From Streptococcus ruminicola (lineage in GTDB: Bacteria; Bacillota; Bacilli; Lactobacillales; Streptococcaceae), in NCBI RefSeq assembly GCF_011387195.1, contig NZ_CP046919.1:744001-808000 (forward strand): a stretch of 64,000 bases of DNA. The letters are read 5' to 3'. Positions within the stretch are counted from its first letter, which is position 1, and each line of letters begins with the position of its first letter. This document shows positions 24,782-33,447 of this stretch, piece by piece. The notes beneath the pieces were generated by a model. That model was given only the letters and a program-made list of their open reading frames with translations, was not told where the DNA came from and made no database searches. Made by a program: the position numbers and the translations under genes.

Positions 24782-25396
24782 TTAGATTAAATCATCCCGA
24801 CTAACTTGTTCAAAGTTTTGATTGCCATCGTTTAGTTTATCCCAAATGACAACTTTTCCAGCTTTCAGTGATTTTTGAACATCAATAATACGTTGATTTT
24901 CTGAACCACGGAACTGTAACATCAAGTTTTTCTTGGTAATGTCAAAACGTCCATCAACCAGAATATCAATCAAACTCAACATTTCAAGTTTATCTGGTGT
25001 TTCCTGCATCATTTCTTCCCAAGTATAGCCAGTCCATGACCAGATATCCTTTTCAGGAAGTTCACGGCGGACACGTTTTACCAGCGGTAAAAGAATTCCA
25101 GTATTCAAAAATGGTTCTCCACCGAGAAGTGTAAGACCTTGAACATAAGGTTGAGCCAAATCTTCCATGATTTGCTCTTCAAGCTCTTTTGTGTAAGGCA
25201 TCCCTGCTTTAAATGACCAAGTCGCAGCATTATAGCAGCCTTTACAGTGGAACATACAGCCTGACACGTAGAGAGAATTACGAACACCTTCTCCATCAAC
25301 AAAGTTGAAGGCTTTGTAATCCATGATTCTACCCTGACTCAAATTTTCTGAAGTCCATTCACCAGGTTTAGGAGTATTCCAATTTTTTTCTTCCAT
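24782..25396 (-). CDS. nrdG: anaerobic ribonucleotide reductase activating protein
   Basis: A 204-aa radical-SAM enzyme that generates the glycyl radical on NrdD. The cluster motif is in SGCMFHCKGCYN (C-x3-C-x2-C), and the glycine-rich SAM segment is in LTLLGGEPFLN. It is last in the operon nrdD, 48-aa protein, acetyltransferase, nrdG, starting 16 nt after the acetyltransferase stop. Length and order match other streptococci. Confidence 0.95.
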   Translation of the reverse strand: MEEKNWNTPKPGEWTSENLSQGRIMDYKAFNFVDGEGVRNSLYVSGCMFHCKGCYNAATWSFKAGMPYTKELEEQIMEDLAQPYVQGLTLLGGEPFLNTGILLPLVKRVRRELPEKDIWSWTGYTWEEMMQETPDKLEMLSLIDILVDGRFDITKKNLMLQFRGSENQRIIDVQKSLKAGKVVIWDKLNDGNQNFEQVSRDDLI

Positions 25397-25412
25397 ACTA
25401 GTCTTCTTTCTA

Positions 25413-25916
25413 TTAATTTTCTAAAGATATCCAGTAACGTTCTACAGAATCTTGAACATCTTCCAATACACCACCGTTAGCTAATATAACTTTGCGGCTA
25501 CCTGGATTATCATCATGACAAGTCACCAAAGCTTTTTTAATATTTTTCTTCTTAGCTTCTAGCAACCCCAAGCGTAACTGTTCTTTAGCATATCCTTTGC
25601 GGCGTTCTGATGGACGAATAGAGTATCCGATGTGTCCACCTTGCTTTAAAAGATTGTCATTAAGACGTAAACGCAAATGCAAAAATCCCAAAGCCCTGCC
25701 ATCATCAGAAAACGAGACAAATTGGACCGCTGGAACAAACGTATCTGGAATATTAATTCCCATTTCACTCAAACGATTATCCTCAAGCCATTTTTCATAA
25801 TCAAAGTTATCCACAGACCAGAAACCACCATCGTGGGCAGACCGGCTCGCTTCAAATTCTTTCATCATTTCAATAACTGCTTCTTTATCCGATAATTCAG
25901 GTCTTCGTAACTGCAT
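25413..25916 (-). CDS. GNAT-family N-acetyltransferase
   Basis: A 167-aa protein with the GNAT fold. The acetyl-CoA loop region is HIGYSIRPSERRKGYAKEQL (about residues 95-114), followed by ALVTCHDDNPGSRKVILANGG typical of motif B. ATG 25916 follows GAGGTGAG. It is conserved inside the anaerobic reductase operon of streptococci, but its substrate is unknown. Confidence 0.85.
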   Translation of the reverse strand: MQLRRPELSDKEAVIEMMKEFEASRSAHDGGFWSVDNFDYEKWLEDNRLSEMGINIPDTFVPAVQFVSFSDDGRALGFLHLRLRLNDNLLKQGGHIGYSIRPSERRKGYAKEQLRLGLLEAKKKNIKKALVTCHDDNPGSRKVILANGGVLEDVQDSVERYWISLEN

Positions 25917-25927
25917 AAGCTCACCTC

Positions 25928-26074
25928 TTATTTACTTTTCTTTTTAGCTTTTTCTAAAAATTGTGCTTTCAACTGGTTAACACGCGCTTTTTTGTCAGCT
26001 TTCACATTTGAATTTTTCTCGTGAAAACGTTCGACTTGCTGCATACCTTTATAGTCTAATTGGTATTTTCCCAC
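25928..26074 (-). CDS. 48-aa conserved basic protein of the nrdD operon
   Basis: A short gene with GTG start at 26074 preceded by AAAGGAG. The protein begins MGKYQLDYKGMQQVE and is Lys-rich (ending KAKKKSK). It sits between nrdD and the acetyltransferase, where streptococci carry a small gene of this kind. Function unknown; the position, ribosome site and charged composition support coding. Confidence 0.75.
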   Translation of the reverse strand: MGKYQLDYKGMQQVERFHEKNSNVKADKKARVNQLKAQFLEKAKKKSK

Positions 26075-26115
26075 GTTATTACTCCTTTCATCTTAATTAT
26101 TATCAATATAACAAA

Positions 26116-26142
26116 GAAGCTGGGACAACTGTCTCCAGCTTC
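26116..26142 (-). terminator. attenuator-like hairpin after nrdD
   Basis: Arms GAAGCTGG and CCAGCTTC with inner GACA/TGTC pairs. The T tract is short (TTTG), so readthrough into the rest of the operon is expected. Confidence 0.6.
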
Positions 26143-26172
26143 AATTATTTTATGAAACTGTCTAACAAGAAT

Positions 26173-28389
26173 CTATGCTTTGTGCATGTGAGGATCACCA
26201 GGATTTTTAATAGTTGATCCGTTCATGTTTTTAACACGCGCAGAAATTTCTTTGTGACGGCCATTAACCATTGGACGAGCTTGAGGGTTTCCAAGATATC
26301 CACAAGTACGTTTAACAACGTCTACAGATTTTGGATCGCTGTTTCCACAGTTTGGACAAACGAATCCACGTTCTGTTGGAGTGAAGTCCCCTTCAAAACC
26401 ACATTTGTAGCAACGGTCAATTGGAGTGTTAGTTCCAAGGTAACCAACACGAGTATAGGCATAATCCCAAACAGCTTCTAGGGCTTTTGGATTTTGTTGA
26501 AGAACTGGGTATTCACAGTAGTGAATGAATCCACCTGTCGCACCAGCTTCTGGATAAACTTTTTCAAAGTCTAATTTTTCAAATGGTGTTGGGTTTTTAC
26601 GCACATCATAGTGGAATGAGTTTGTGTAGTATTCTTTATCTGTAATATCTTTGACAATACCAAATTTCTTAGTATCAAGACGGCAGAAGCGGTCTGTCAA
26701 ACTTTCAGATGGTGTTGAATAGATTGAGAAGTGGTAATCATATTCATCTGACCATTCTACACAATATTCTTTCATCTTGCGGATGATATCCACTGTAAAT
26801 TCTTTAGCTTCAGCATTTGTTTCCCAGTTTGGTCCGAAGAAAACTGTTCCGACTTCGTAAAGTCCGATGTAACCAAGAGAAACTGTTGCACGACGGTGAC
26901 GGAAAAGTTCATCAACGTTGTCGTATTTGCCAAGACGTTTTCCAAACGCACCGTATTGGTAAAGAATTGGTGCATTTGCTGGAGTTGCTTCTTTGACACG
27001 TTCAACACGGTAAACAAGAGCATCTTTAGCAATTCCCATGCGTTCGTTGAAGATTTCCCAGAATTTGTCCATATCACCATTTGATTCCATAGCAATACGA
27101 GGAAGGTTAACAGTGACAACCCCAAGGTTCATACGACCTGAGTTAACTTCAACGCCATTTTCATCTTTCCAACCTTGAAGGAATGAACGGCATCCCATAG
27201 GTGCTTTGAATGAACCAGTCAATTCAACGATTTTATCGTATGAAAGCACATCTGGATACATACGTTTTGTAGCACATTCTAAAGCTAATTGTTTGATATC
27301 GTAGTTTGGGGTACCTTCTTCAAGGTTAAGACCACTCTTCAATGTGAAGATTAATTTAGGGAAGATAGCTGTACGGTGTTCGCTACCAAGACCTTTGATA
27401 CGAATAGTAAGAATGGCTTTTTGAATTTCACGTTCAAACCAGTTTGTACCAAGACCAAAACCTAGAGAAGTAAATGGTGTTTGACCATTTGATGTAAACA
27501 AAGTATTGATTTCATATTCAAGACTTTGCATAGCATCGTAGATATCTTTTTTCGTTTTTGTACGTGCGTAATCTTCGCGACGATCTTCAGCAACCCATTC
27601 TTGGGCATCTTTCATATGTTTTTTATAGTTAAGTTCAGCATATGGTGCCAAAAATTCATCGATACGGTCTGCTGTACATCCACCATATTGGCTTGAAGCA
27701 ACGTTAGCAATGATTTGAGAAATTTGAGCTGTCGCTGTTTGAATAGATTTTGGACTTTCAACTTCAGCATTACCAATCTTAAAGCCATTTCCCAACATTC
27801 CTTTAAAGTCAATCAAACAGCAGTTTGTCATTGGAGTGTATGGGCTGTAATCAAGATCGTGGAAGTGAATATCACCTTTTTGGTGAGCATTAGCAACGTG
27901 AGCTGGCAACATTTTAAGTCCGATTGACTTACCAACGATACCTGCAGTCAAGTCACGTTGTGTGTTGAAGACTTCACTGTCTTTGTTTGCGTTTTCATTT
28001 ACGACCGTTTGATCTTTGTTCAAAAGTTTATCAATAGAAAAGTTGATATCTGTCGCCTGAGAGCGCGCAAAATCACGTTTTGTACGATAATTAATATATT
28101 CTTGAGCAATTGCGTATTCATTAGCTTCTAAAAGTTCATGCTCAACGATATTTTGAATCTCATAAATTTTAACGTTATCTTTGAAGCGGTCAAAAATTTC
28201 AGCAACGATATTGTCTGAAATACTTTCCAATTTTGCTTCGATAACTGGAGACATTTTTGTCACATTATTACTAGCTTTTAGCAAAGCATTATAAATCTTA
28301 TCTGCATCAAAGTTTACAGAACGTCCATCACGTTTGATAACTTTTACAGTAGGCTGAGTAGCAATTTTTTCTTTTTCTAATGTAATCAT
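26173..28389 (-). CDS. nrdD: anaerobic ribonucleoside-triphosphate reductase
   Basis: A 738-aa class III reductase that makes dNTPs without oxygen. The N-terminal ATP-cone (about 13-105) begins VKVIKRDGRSVNFD. The central barrel has active-site cysteines in the CRSFLQG and related regions. A C-terminal zinc site is formed by CYKCGFEG and CPNCGN, and the glycyl-radical segment RTCGYLGNPQARP closes the protein. ATG 28389 follows AAGGAGTGTTC. The promoter at 28414-28441 overlaps the upstream gene's terminator. NrdG and two small proteins follow. Confidence 0.97.
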   Translation of the reverse strand: MITLEKEKIATQPTVKVIKRDGRSVNFDADKIYNALLKASNNVTKMSPVIEAKLESISDNIVAEIFDRFKDNVKIYEIQNIVEHELLEANEYAIAQEYINYRTKRDFARSQATDINFSIDKLLNKDQTVVNENANKDSEVFNTQRDLTAGIVGKSIGLKMLPAHVANAHQKGDIHFHDLDYSPYTPMTNCCLIDFKGMLGNGFKIGNAEVESPKSIQTATAQISQIIANVASSQYGGCTADRIDEFLAPYAELNYKKHMKDAQEWVAEDRREDYARTKTKKDIYDAMQSLEYEINTLFTSNGQTPFTSLGFGLGTNWFEREIQKAILTIRIKGLGSEHRTAIFPKLIFTLKSGLNLEEGTPNYDIKQLALECATKRMYPDVLSYDKIVELTGSFKAPMGCRSFLQGWKDENGVEVNSGRMNLGVVTVNLPRIAMESNGDMDKFWEIFNERMGIAKDALVYRVERVKEATPANAPILYQYGAFGKRLGKYDNVDELFRHRRATVSLGYIGLYEVGTVFFGPNWETNAEAKEFTVDIIRKMKEYCVEWSDEYDYHFSIYSTPSESLTDRFCRLDTKKFGIVKDITDKEYYTNSFHYDVRKNPTPFEKLDFEKVYPEAGATGGFIHYCEYPVLQQNPKALEAVWDYAYTRVGYLGTNTPIDRCYKCGFEGDFTPTERGFVCPNCGNSDPKSVDVVKRTCGYLGNPQARPMVNGRHKEISARVKNMNGSTIKNPGDPHMHKA

Positions 28390-28413
28390 ATGAACACTCC
28401 TTCTTACTCGTCT

Positions 28414-28441
28414 ATTATAACACGGGACAAAAAAAAATCAA
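28414..28441 (-). promoter_or_regulatory. promoter of the nrdD operon
   Basis: TTGATT (complement of 28436-28441), a 16-nt spacer and TATAAT (complement of 28414-28419). The -35 hexamer overlaps the last bases of the preceding terminator stem. Confidence 0.7.
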
Positions 28442-28480
28442 TATCTTGTGGTCACTTTTTTTGAAGACCACAAGATATTG
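28439..28480 (-). terminator. terminator of the membrane-protein gene
   Basis: Perfect 15-bp arms starting CAATATCTTGTGG, a 12-nt loop, then nine T on the minus strand. Confidence 0.92.
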
Positions 28481-28490
28481 CGTTTTTTCT

Positions 28491-30065
28491 TTATTTTTTA
28501 TGATAGACGGTAAAGCCTGTAATACCGCCGATTTGGACCTTTTCGTAGTTAGAAGAAAAATTATTTTTAAGTGAATCAGAAATTTTTTGGTCCTTGTTGA
28601 CCACAATATATGCCCCTAGATTTTGTAGTAGCTCATCTTCTAAAACTTTTTTATTAGCAGATTTAGCAGTATTAACTACTGGTGAAGTAAATTGTGAACT
28701 ACTTGGGAGTTGACTATCGATACCAATCTTAGACGAATCATCCCAGACGTAAACAGTATCATCTTTAGACACTTCTTTTTCGAGATATTTTGCAATAGTT
28801 GTGCGTTCGCTATTAGCATTAACTGACAAGCAAGCATGTAAAATAGGCTGCCCAACACCAACTACTAATACCAAAATTGGCAAATAAAAGTGACGTTTAA
28901 GATAAAATCCAAAACTTCCAACATTGTCTGATGCTTTTCTGCGACGGTGTGATGTTTTAGTCAAACTACGTTGATATTGTTCACCCAAAACGATAGCAGT
29001 CAACACCAAACCAAAAGGCAGTGCTGCCAATAAGTTATAGAATTGATAACTTTGTGTAAATAAATCAATCGCAAAGAAGACGATAAAGACTAGTAAAATA
29101 AGCCATTTAGCTACTTTATCTTCACCTTTGACAACTTTTCCAAATGACACCGCACCAAGCAAAAGCCCTGATGCCAAAGCCAGTACAAGTTGGAACAACA
29201 ATGTCAAAATCAAATTACCGTCACTTACTGCAAAATTAGTAAATTGGTAAACAATAGCTTGTGTAATATAAGGTGACAATACTTGCGCATTCAAGATAAA
29301 GTATCCAGCTGTGTAAAAGACTAAAATAGTCCCGAAAATGATACACAACAATTGGTAAAAACCACGCGCAAAATGTCTTTGTTTCAAATTAAAGACGATA
29401 ATTGTTAGGAAAGAAAGCACCCAGAACACCAAAGTACGTGGTTCTAGAAGCATAGCTGCAGCGCCCGCAAATCCATATAAAATAAAAGCTTCATCCTTGA
29501 TAATATCAGCAAAATATTTTGTTAAGAACCACAATGAGACCATAACAAAAGGCATTGCAAATTGGATAGGATACAAACCACCAAAACCAAGGGCAACATT
29601 AAGTAGATAAAAAGCCCCACTAAATGCCACTGCCACACGTTGGCTGTTGGTGAAATAATTAACCAATTTATAGAAATAAATTCCTGATAAATAGAAAGTA
29701 ACGATTTGAATTGGAACTAACCACAACGTTGAACCAAGGTAATAAGCCAAGGCGATCACTGCATAATACAAGAAACCACCTGTCGCAAACATGTCTGTAA
29801 ATGGAAGATGTCCTTGCGTAAACATTAATCCAATATAAAGATTTTGTGATTGTAGGCTATTTGCCATGTCTGTAAACATTGGCACAGCTACTGATAAGCA
29901 GCTCACTACAACACTCAATAACAAAATATAAAGTTTATGAGGTTGAGGCACCTTTGTTCGTCTAGAAGGTTCTAGATGGCTGCTAACTTCACCGATTTTA
30001 CGAGATGAACGACTGTATGATGGCACAGCGGTCTGATCTACATTTGCTTGTTCTGATGTATTCAC
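28491..30065 (-). CDS. polytopic membrane protein, GT-C-like
   Basis: A 524-aa protein with a disordered basic N-terminus (about 1-44) and some ten to twelve membrane segments to about residue 405. A C-terminal extracytoplasmic domain follows (about 415-524). The first loop contains QGHLPFTDMFATGG, the sort of acidic loop found in GT-C glycosyltransferases, but I cannot confirm enzymatic activity. It lies 42 nt downstream of a CIN-box microgene, so late-competence readthrough is possible. In S. pneumoniae a membrane-protein gene sits between ccs4 and nrdD, as here. Confidence 0.65.
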   Translation of the reverse strand: MNTSEQANVDQTAVPSYSRSSRKIGEVSSHLEPSRRTKVPQPHKLYILLLSVVVSCLSVAVPMFTDMANSLQSQNLYIGLMFTQGHLPFTDMFATGGFLYYAVIALAYYLGSTLWLVPIQIVTFYLSGIYFYKLVNYFTNSQRVAVAFSGAFYLLNVALGFGGLYPIQFAMPFVMVSLWFLTKYFADIIKDEAFILYGFAGAAAMLLEPRTLVFWVLSFLTIIVFNLKQRHFARGFYQLLCIIFGTILVFYTAGYFILNAQVLSPYITQAIVYQFTNFAVSDGNLILTLLFQLVLALASGLLLGAVSFGKVVKGEDKVAKWLILLVFIVFFAIDLFTQSYQFYNLLAALPFGLVLTAIVLGEQYQRSLTKTSHRRRKASDNVGSFGFYLKRHFYLPILVLVVGVGQPILHACLSVNANSERTTIAKYLEKEVSKDDTVYVWDDSSKIGIDSQLPSSSQFTSPVVNTAKSANKKVLEDELLQNLGAYIVVNKDQKISDSLKNNFSSNYEKVQIGGITGFTVYHKK

Positions 30066-30107
30066 TTATTCTCTCCTTGAATTGTCATACTCTAAGTATA
30101 ACAAAAA

Positions 30108-30236
30108 CTAATCATTAGTCAATTTACTGAGGATAGCACAGTAAGCTAAAAGTTCCCTAAAACGGTGACGGCGCTTGGATTGGTAGCGTTTTAGGAAATC
30201 CTTTTCTTCTTTGCTTAAACGACTGTTTTTGTCCAT
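30108..30236 (-). CDS. 42-aa competence-associated small protein (Ccs4-like)
   Basis: Too short for most gene finders. It begins MDKNSRLSKEEKDFLKRY, is strongly basic, and ends in a short hydrophobic stretch. ATG 30236 follows AAAGGAGGGTATTTT. A perfect CIN box TACGAATA lies at 30267-30260, 23 nt before the ATG, so the gene should be transcribed by SigX (ComX) during competence. In S. pneumoniae the late competence gene ccs4 has the same neighbourhood (membrane protein, then nrdD), so I propose orthology on synteny. Function unknown. Confidence 0.72.
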   Translation of the reverse strand: MDKNSRLSKEEKDFLKRYQSKRRHRFRELLAYCAILSKLTND

Positions 30237-30259
30237 AAAATACCCTCCTTTATTTTACT

Positions 30260-30267
30260 TATTCGTA
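30260..30267 (-). promoter_or_regulatory. CIN box (SigX/ComX promoter) of the 42-aa gene
   Basis: TACGAATA on the minus strand. It lies inside a TTATTTTAC/GTAAAATAA inverted repeat (30250-30273). Confidence 0.8.
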
Positions 30268-30313
30268 AAATAAAAAAAGCCACTTTTGACTTCCTTAGTA
30301 TAACTAACAAAAA

Positions 30314-30339
30314 AGAGGCTAGGATCACCCCTAACCTCT
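30314..30339 (-). terminator. terminator of ireB-ruvX-yrzB operon
   Basis: Minus-strand arms AGAGGTTAGG and CCTAGCCTCT (one G-U) are followed by six T. Confidence 0.8.
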
Positions 30340-30351
30340 CATCGTACAAAC

Positions 30352-30669
30352 TTAGTCTTCATCCAAGAAGCTGTTGAAAACTTCTTCAATCATATCCCAT
30401 TCAGCATCTGAATCTTCAGGGATTGGTTGAAGATCGCCTTCAGTACCATCTTCATTTTCAGTGAATGAGTAAGCTTGAATTTCAATTTGACCTTGTTCGT
30501 CTTCTTCAGCACCTGCTGGTACCAAAAGAACATAGTTTTTACCAAATTCTTCGCGACCGTCGATTGTCAAAAGAATTTCAAAAAGAGTTTCATTTCCTTG
30601 TTCGTCTACAAGTGTAATAACTTCATGCTCGTGATCATGGTTATGATCGTGGTTATGGTTATGTGCCAT
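30352..30669 (-). CDS. DUF1292 family protein with His/Asp-rich N-terminus
   Basis: A 105-aa acidic protein. The body (about 17-100) matches the YrzB/DUF1292 family: [17 protein letters not shown], then YVLLVPAG and IEIQAYSF. The first 16 residues alternate His with Asn, Asp and Glu, suggesting a metal-binding tail. It is third in the conserved trio ireB, ruvX, DUF1292. The molecular role of DUF1292 is not established. Confidence 0.88.
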   Translation of the reverse strand: MAHNHNHDHNHDHEHEVITLVDEQGNETLFEILLTIDGREEFGKNYVLLVPAGAEEDEQGQIEIQAYSFTENEDGTEGDLQPIPEDSDAEWDMIEEVFNSFLDED

Positions 30670-30701
30670 AATAGTCTCCTTTAAATGAATTAATGATTAG
30701 A

Positions 30702-31121
30702 TTAAAACATTCTATCTAAATAATTTTGCAAAATAAGCTGTGCAGCTAATTTGTCGATAACTTTTTTACGCTTACCACGACTAACGTCAGCCTGTTCTAC
30801 TAACATACGTTCTGCTTGAACAGTTGTTAAACGTTCATCTTGATAATCTACAGGAATATTGAAAAGTTCTTTAATTTGGTCACCGTAAGCTTTACTTGCT
30901 TCTACACGAGGTCCTTCAGTATTGTTCATGTTCTTAGGTAAACCAACCACAAACTTATCAACTTTATACTGTTTAACTAACTCTCCAAGTCTTTCAAACC
31001 CAAACTCGCCAGCTTCTTCATCAATTTTGATAATTTCTACGCCTTGTGCTGTAAAACCAAGTGGGTCGCTAATCGCTACACCAACAGTCTTTGAGCCGAC
31101 ATCTAGTCCCATGATTCTCAT
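30702..31121 (-). CDS. ruvX: YqgF/RuvX-type nuclease (pre-16S rRNA or Holliday-junction)
   Basis: A 139-aa RNase H-fold protein. It begins [19 protein letters not shown], has [15 protein letters not shown] in the middle and a [12 protein letters not shown] acidic segment, with final [12 protein letters not shown]. These are the family hallmarks with catalytic Asp7 and Glu/Asp in the DERL motif. The start overlaps ireB by 4 nt. The family is linked to 16S rRNA maturation and recombination. Confidence 0.95.
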   Translation of the reverse strand: MRIMGLDVGSKTVGVAISDPLGFTAQGVEIIKIDEEAGEFGFERLGELVKQYKVDKFVVGLPKNMNNTEGPRVEASKAYGDQIKELFNIPVDYQDERLTTVQAERMLVEQADVSRGKRKKVIDKLAAQLILQNYLDRMF

Positions 31122-31387
31122 TTCAAATCAATTCCATTTCCTTTGAGATAATAGCGGACAAGCTCTTCAACAATTTCGTCACGTTCGTATTTACGAATCT
31201 GATTTCTAGCATCATTGTAACGAGGCACATAAGCAGGGTCACCACTTAGAACATAACCTACAATCTGATTAATTGGGTTATAACCTTTTTCATCAAGAGA
31301 GCGATAAACCGTTGTTAAAGTTTCACTAATTTCTTTCTTGTTGCTATCGTCTAAATTAAAGCGTACAGTTTCATCTGTAAATCCCAT
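31118..31387 (-). CDS. IreB family regulatory phosphoprotein
   Basis: An 89-aa protein of the DUF965/IreB family: [24 protein letters not shown], here with the N-terminal threonines that a PASTA kinase phosphorylates in enterococci. It also carries [24 protein letters not shown] 31387 follows AGAAGG. It is first in the operon with ruvX and the DUF1292 gene, as in most Firmicutes. Confidence 0.93.
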   Translation of the reverse strand: MGFTDETVRFNLDDSNKKEISETLTTVYRSLDEKGYNPINQIVGYVLSGDPAYVPRYNDARNQIRKYERDEIVEELVRYYLKGNGIDLK

Positions 31388-31595
31388 ACTTACACCTTCT
31401 TTCTAAATAGCTGTCACCAATTATTATAGCTTATTCACTAAGATTTAACAAGAATCTGACTTTATTTAACCAAAGTTTATTCAGATTCTTGATCATTTTC
31501 AGCAAAAGTGGTCAGAAAAGCTGACATAGAGAGGATGTAAACTTTTTCATTTTTACACTTTTTTAAGATTTATTTCATACTAATTAAGAGTTAAA

Positions 31596-31620
31596 AAAAG
31601 ACACCAAAAGGCATCTTTTC
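31596..31620 (-). terminator. terminator of spx
   Basis: Minus-strand arms AAAAGATGCC and GGTGTCTTTT around TTTT, followed by further T. Confidence 0.65.
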
Positions 31621-31634
31621 TACTATATAATATA

Positions 31635-32033
31635 TTACAAAGCTGCGCGAAGACGAGCTTCGGCATTTTCCACATTACGAATTGAGCGTGGCAAGAAAGC
31701 ACGGATATCATCCTCTTTATAACCAACTTGAAGACGTTTATCGTCAATCAAAATTGGGCTTTTTAGGATACGTGGATTAGCTTGGATAAGGTCAATAACC
31801 TCACTTAAACTTAATTCCTCAATATCGCAGTCAAGTGCTTTTGCATAACGGTTTTTAGATGAAACAATACTTTCAATACCGTTTTCTGTTTTTGTTAATA
31901 TCGCTAAGATTTCTTCTCGTGATAGTGGTTCTTTTCCTAAATTCTGTTCTTTATAAGGGAGCTGATGAGCGTTGAGCCATGTTTTGGCTTTCTTACAGCT
32001 TGTACAACTTGAAATTGTGTAAATTTTAATCAT
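31635..32033 (-). CDS. spx: Spx/MgsR family transcriptional regulator
   Basis: A 132-aa ArsC-fold protein that binds the RNA polymerase alpha subunit. ATG 32033 is chosen because the protein then starts MIKIYTISSCTSCKK with the redox CXXC switch Cys10-Cys13. The RPI-type motif near residue 91 reads SPILIDDKRLQVGYKEDDIRAFLPR. Streptococci have two Spx proteins (SpxA1 and SpxA2); which one this is cannot be decided here. Located next to recA as in S. pyogenes. Confidence 0.92.
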   Translation of the reverse strand: MIKIYTISSCTSCKKAKTWLNAHQLPYKEQNLGKEPLSREEILAILTKTENGIESIVSSKNRYAKALDCDIEELSLSEVIDLIQANPRILKSPILIDDKRLQVGYKEDDIRAFLPRSIRNVENAEARLRAAL

Positions 32034-32183
32034 GTGCACTCTCACTTTCTATCCCATGATAGTTGTATTATAGCACACATACATAATGGAGCACATGGGA
32101 CCTAAGACCTATTTTTTCGAAAAGTCAATTAAAAAGATTTATTTTTTTTGCAAAAATTAACGACTTTTGAGCCACAAATAACA

Positions 32184-32215
32184 AAAAAAGCCTGAAACGC
32201 ATCGTTTCAAGCTTT
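32184..32215 (-). terminator. terminator of recA
   Basis: Minus-strand arms AAAGCTTGAAACG and CGTTTCAGGCTTT around ATG, followed by T run. Confidence 0.88.
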
Positions 32216-32230
32216 AAAGTGCTTTCAAAA

Positions 32231-33385
32231 TTATTCTTCAATTTCAATCGCATCATCCAAATCAAGAACAACTTCATCTACATTTTCAGTAGTTGCTGCT
32301 GATTCTTCAGAAAGTTTTGCTGCTTTTTCATCTTCAGTTTCTTCAACAAGTCCATAATGAACACGAACTTTGTGGTCGATTTCGTCAAAGATTTCTGGAT
32401 GATCTGCCAAATATTTCTTAGCATTTTCAGAACCTTGACCAATCTTCTCACCGTTGTAAGAGAACCAAGCACCAGCTTTTTTAATGATATCCAAATCACT
32501 AGCGATTTTAATCAATTCACCAGTGCGTGAAATTCCTTCACCATACATGATTTCCACTTCAGCAGTTTTAAATGGTGGAGCAACTTTGTTTTTAACAACT
32601 TTGATTTTAGTTTCTTTACCAATGTTGCTATCTTTTTGATCACCAGTACCTTTGATTTGTGTGTTTCCTCGCACATCTAGACGAACTGAAGAGTAGAATT
32701 TAAGGGCACGTCCACCAGGTGTAGTTTCTGGGTTACCAAACATAACACCAACTTTTTCACGCAATTGGTTGATAAAGATGGCAATTGTTTTTGTTTTATT
32801 GATAGAAGCTGATAGTTTACGCATAGCTTGACTCATCATACGAGCTTGCAAACCAACGTGGTTATCACCAATATCACCATCGATTTCGGCACGTGGAACA
32901 AGAGCTGCAACAGAGTCGACAACAACAAGATCAACCGCACCTGAATCGATCAATTTTCCAGCGATTTCAAGACCTTGTTCTCCTGAATCAGGTTGTGACA
33001 AAAGAAGTTCATCAATATTAACACCAAGGGCTGCTGCATAAGCTGGGTCAAGGGCATGTTCAGCATCGATAAAGGCTGCGATACCGCCTTCTTTTTGAGC
33101 TTGTGCTACAGCATGAAGGGCAACAGTTGTTTTACCTGAACTTTCAGGACCATAGATTTCAATGATACGTCCTTTAGGGTAACCACCTGCACCAAGAGCG
33201 ATATCAAGAGCCAAACTACCTGAACTCATCACTTGAACTTTTTGTTCAGCGCGTTCGCCAAGGCGCATAACAGCTCCCTTACCAAAATCTTTTTCAATTA
33301 ATTTCAAAGCATCATCAAGTGCTTTTTTACGCTCATCACCGAATTTCTTCGTGATAGCTTCTGTTTTCTTTGTCTTTTTAGCCAA
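32231..33385 (-). CDS. recA: recombinase RecA
   Basis: A 384-aa recombinase. I place the start at TTG 33385: AGAAAGGG precedes it, and the protein begins like other streptococcal RecA ([22 protein letters not shown]). The frame is open to another TTG at 33409, but that has no ribosome site. Walker A GPESSGKT, Walker [10 protein letters not shown] and the L1/L2 loops with NQLREKVGV and GGRALKF are intact. The C-terminal tail is very acidic. A promoter with TTTATT, 17 nt and TATAAT (33419-33447) lies in the cinA 3' end; cotranscription with cinA during competence is expected as well. Confidence 0.96.
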   Translation of the reverse strand: MAKKTKKTEAITKKFGDERKKALDDALKLIEKDFGKGAVMRLGERAEQKVQVMSSGSLALDIALGAGGYPKGRIIEIYGPESSGKTTVALHAVAQAQKEGGIAAFIDAEHALDPAYAAALGVNIDELLLSQPDSGEQGLEIAGKLIDSGAVDLVVVDSVAALVPRAEIDGDIGDNHVGLQARMMSQAMRKLSASINKTKTIAIFINQLREKVGVMFGNPETTPGGRALKFYSSVRLDVRGNTQIKGTGDQKDSNIGKETKIKVVKNKVAPPFKTAEVEIMYGEGISRTGELIKIASDLDIIKKAGAWFSYNGEKIGQGSENAKKYLADHPEIFDEIDHKVRVHYGLVEETEDEKAAKLSEESAATTENVDEVVLDLDDAIEIEE

Positions 33386-33418
33386 ATTTTTCCCTTTCTG
33401 TTTGTTCAAACTAGCTCT

Positions 33419-33447
33419 ATTATAGCAGAATTTAATCTTGTAATAAA
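33419..33447 (-). promoter_or_regulatory. recA promoter inside the cinA-recA junction
   Basis: TTTATT, a 17-nt spacer and TATAAT (complement of 33419-33424). The -35 part overlaps the end of cinA. Confidence 0.6.
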
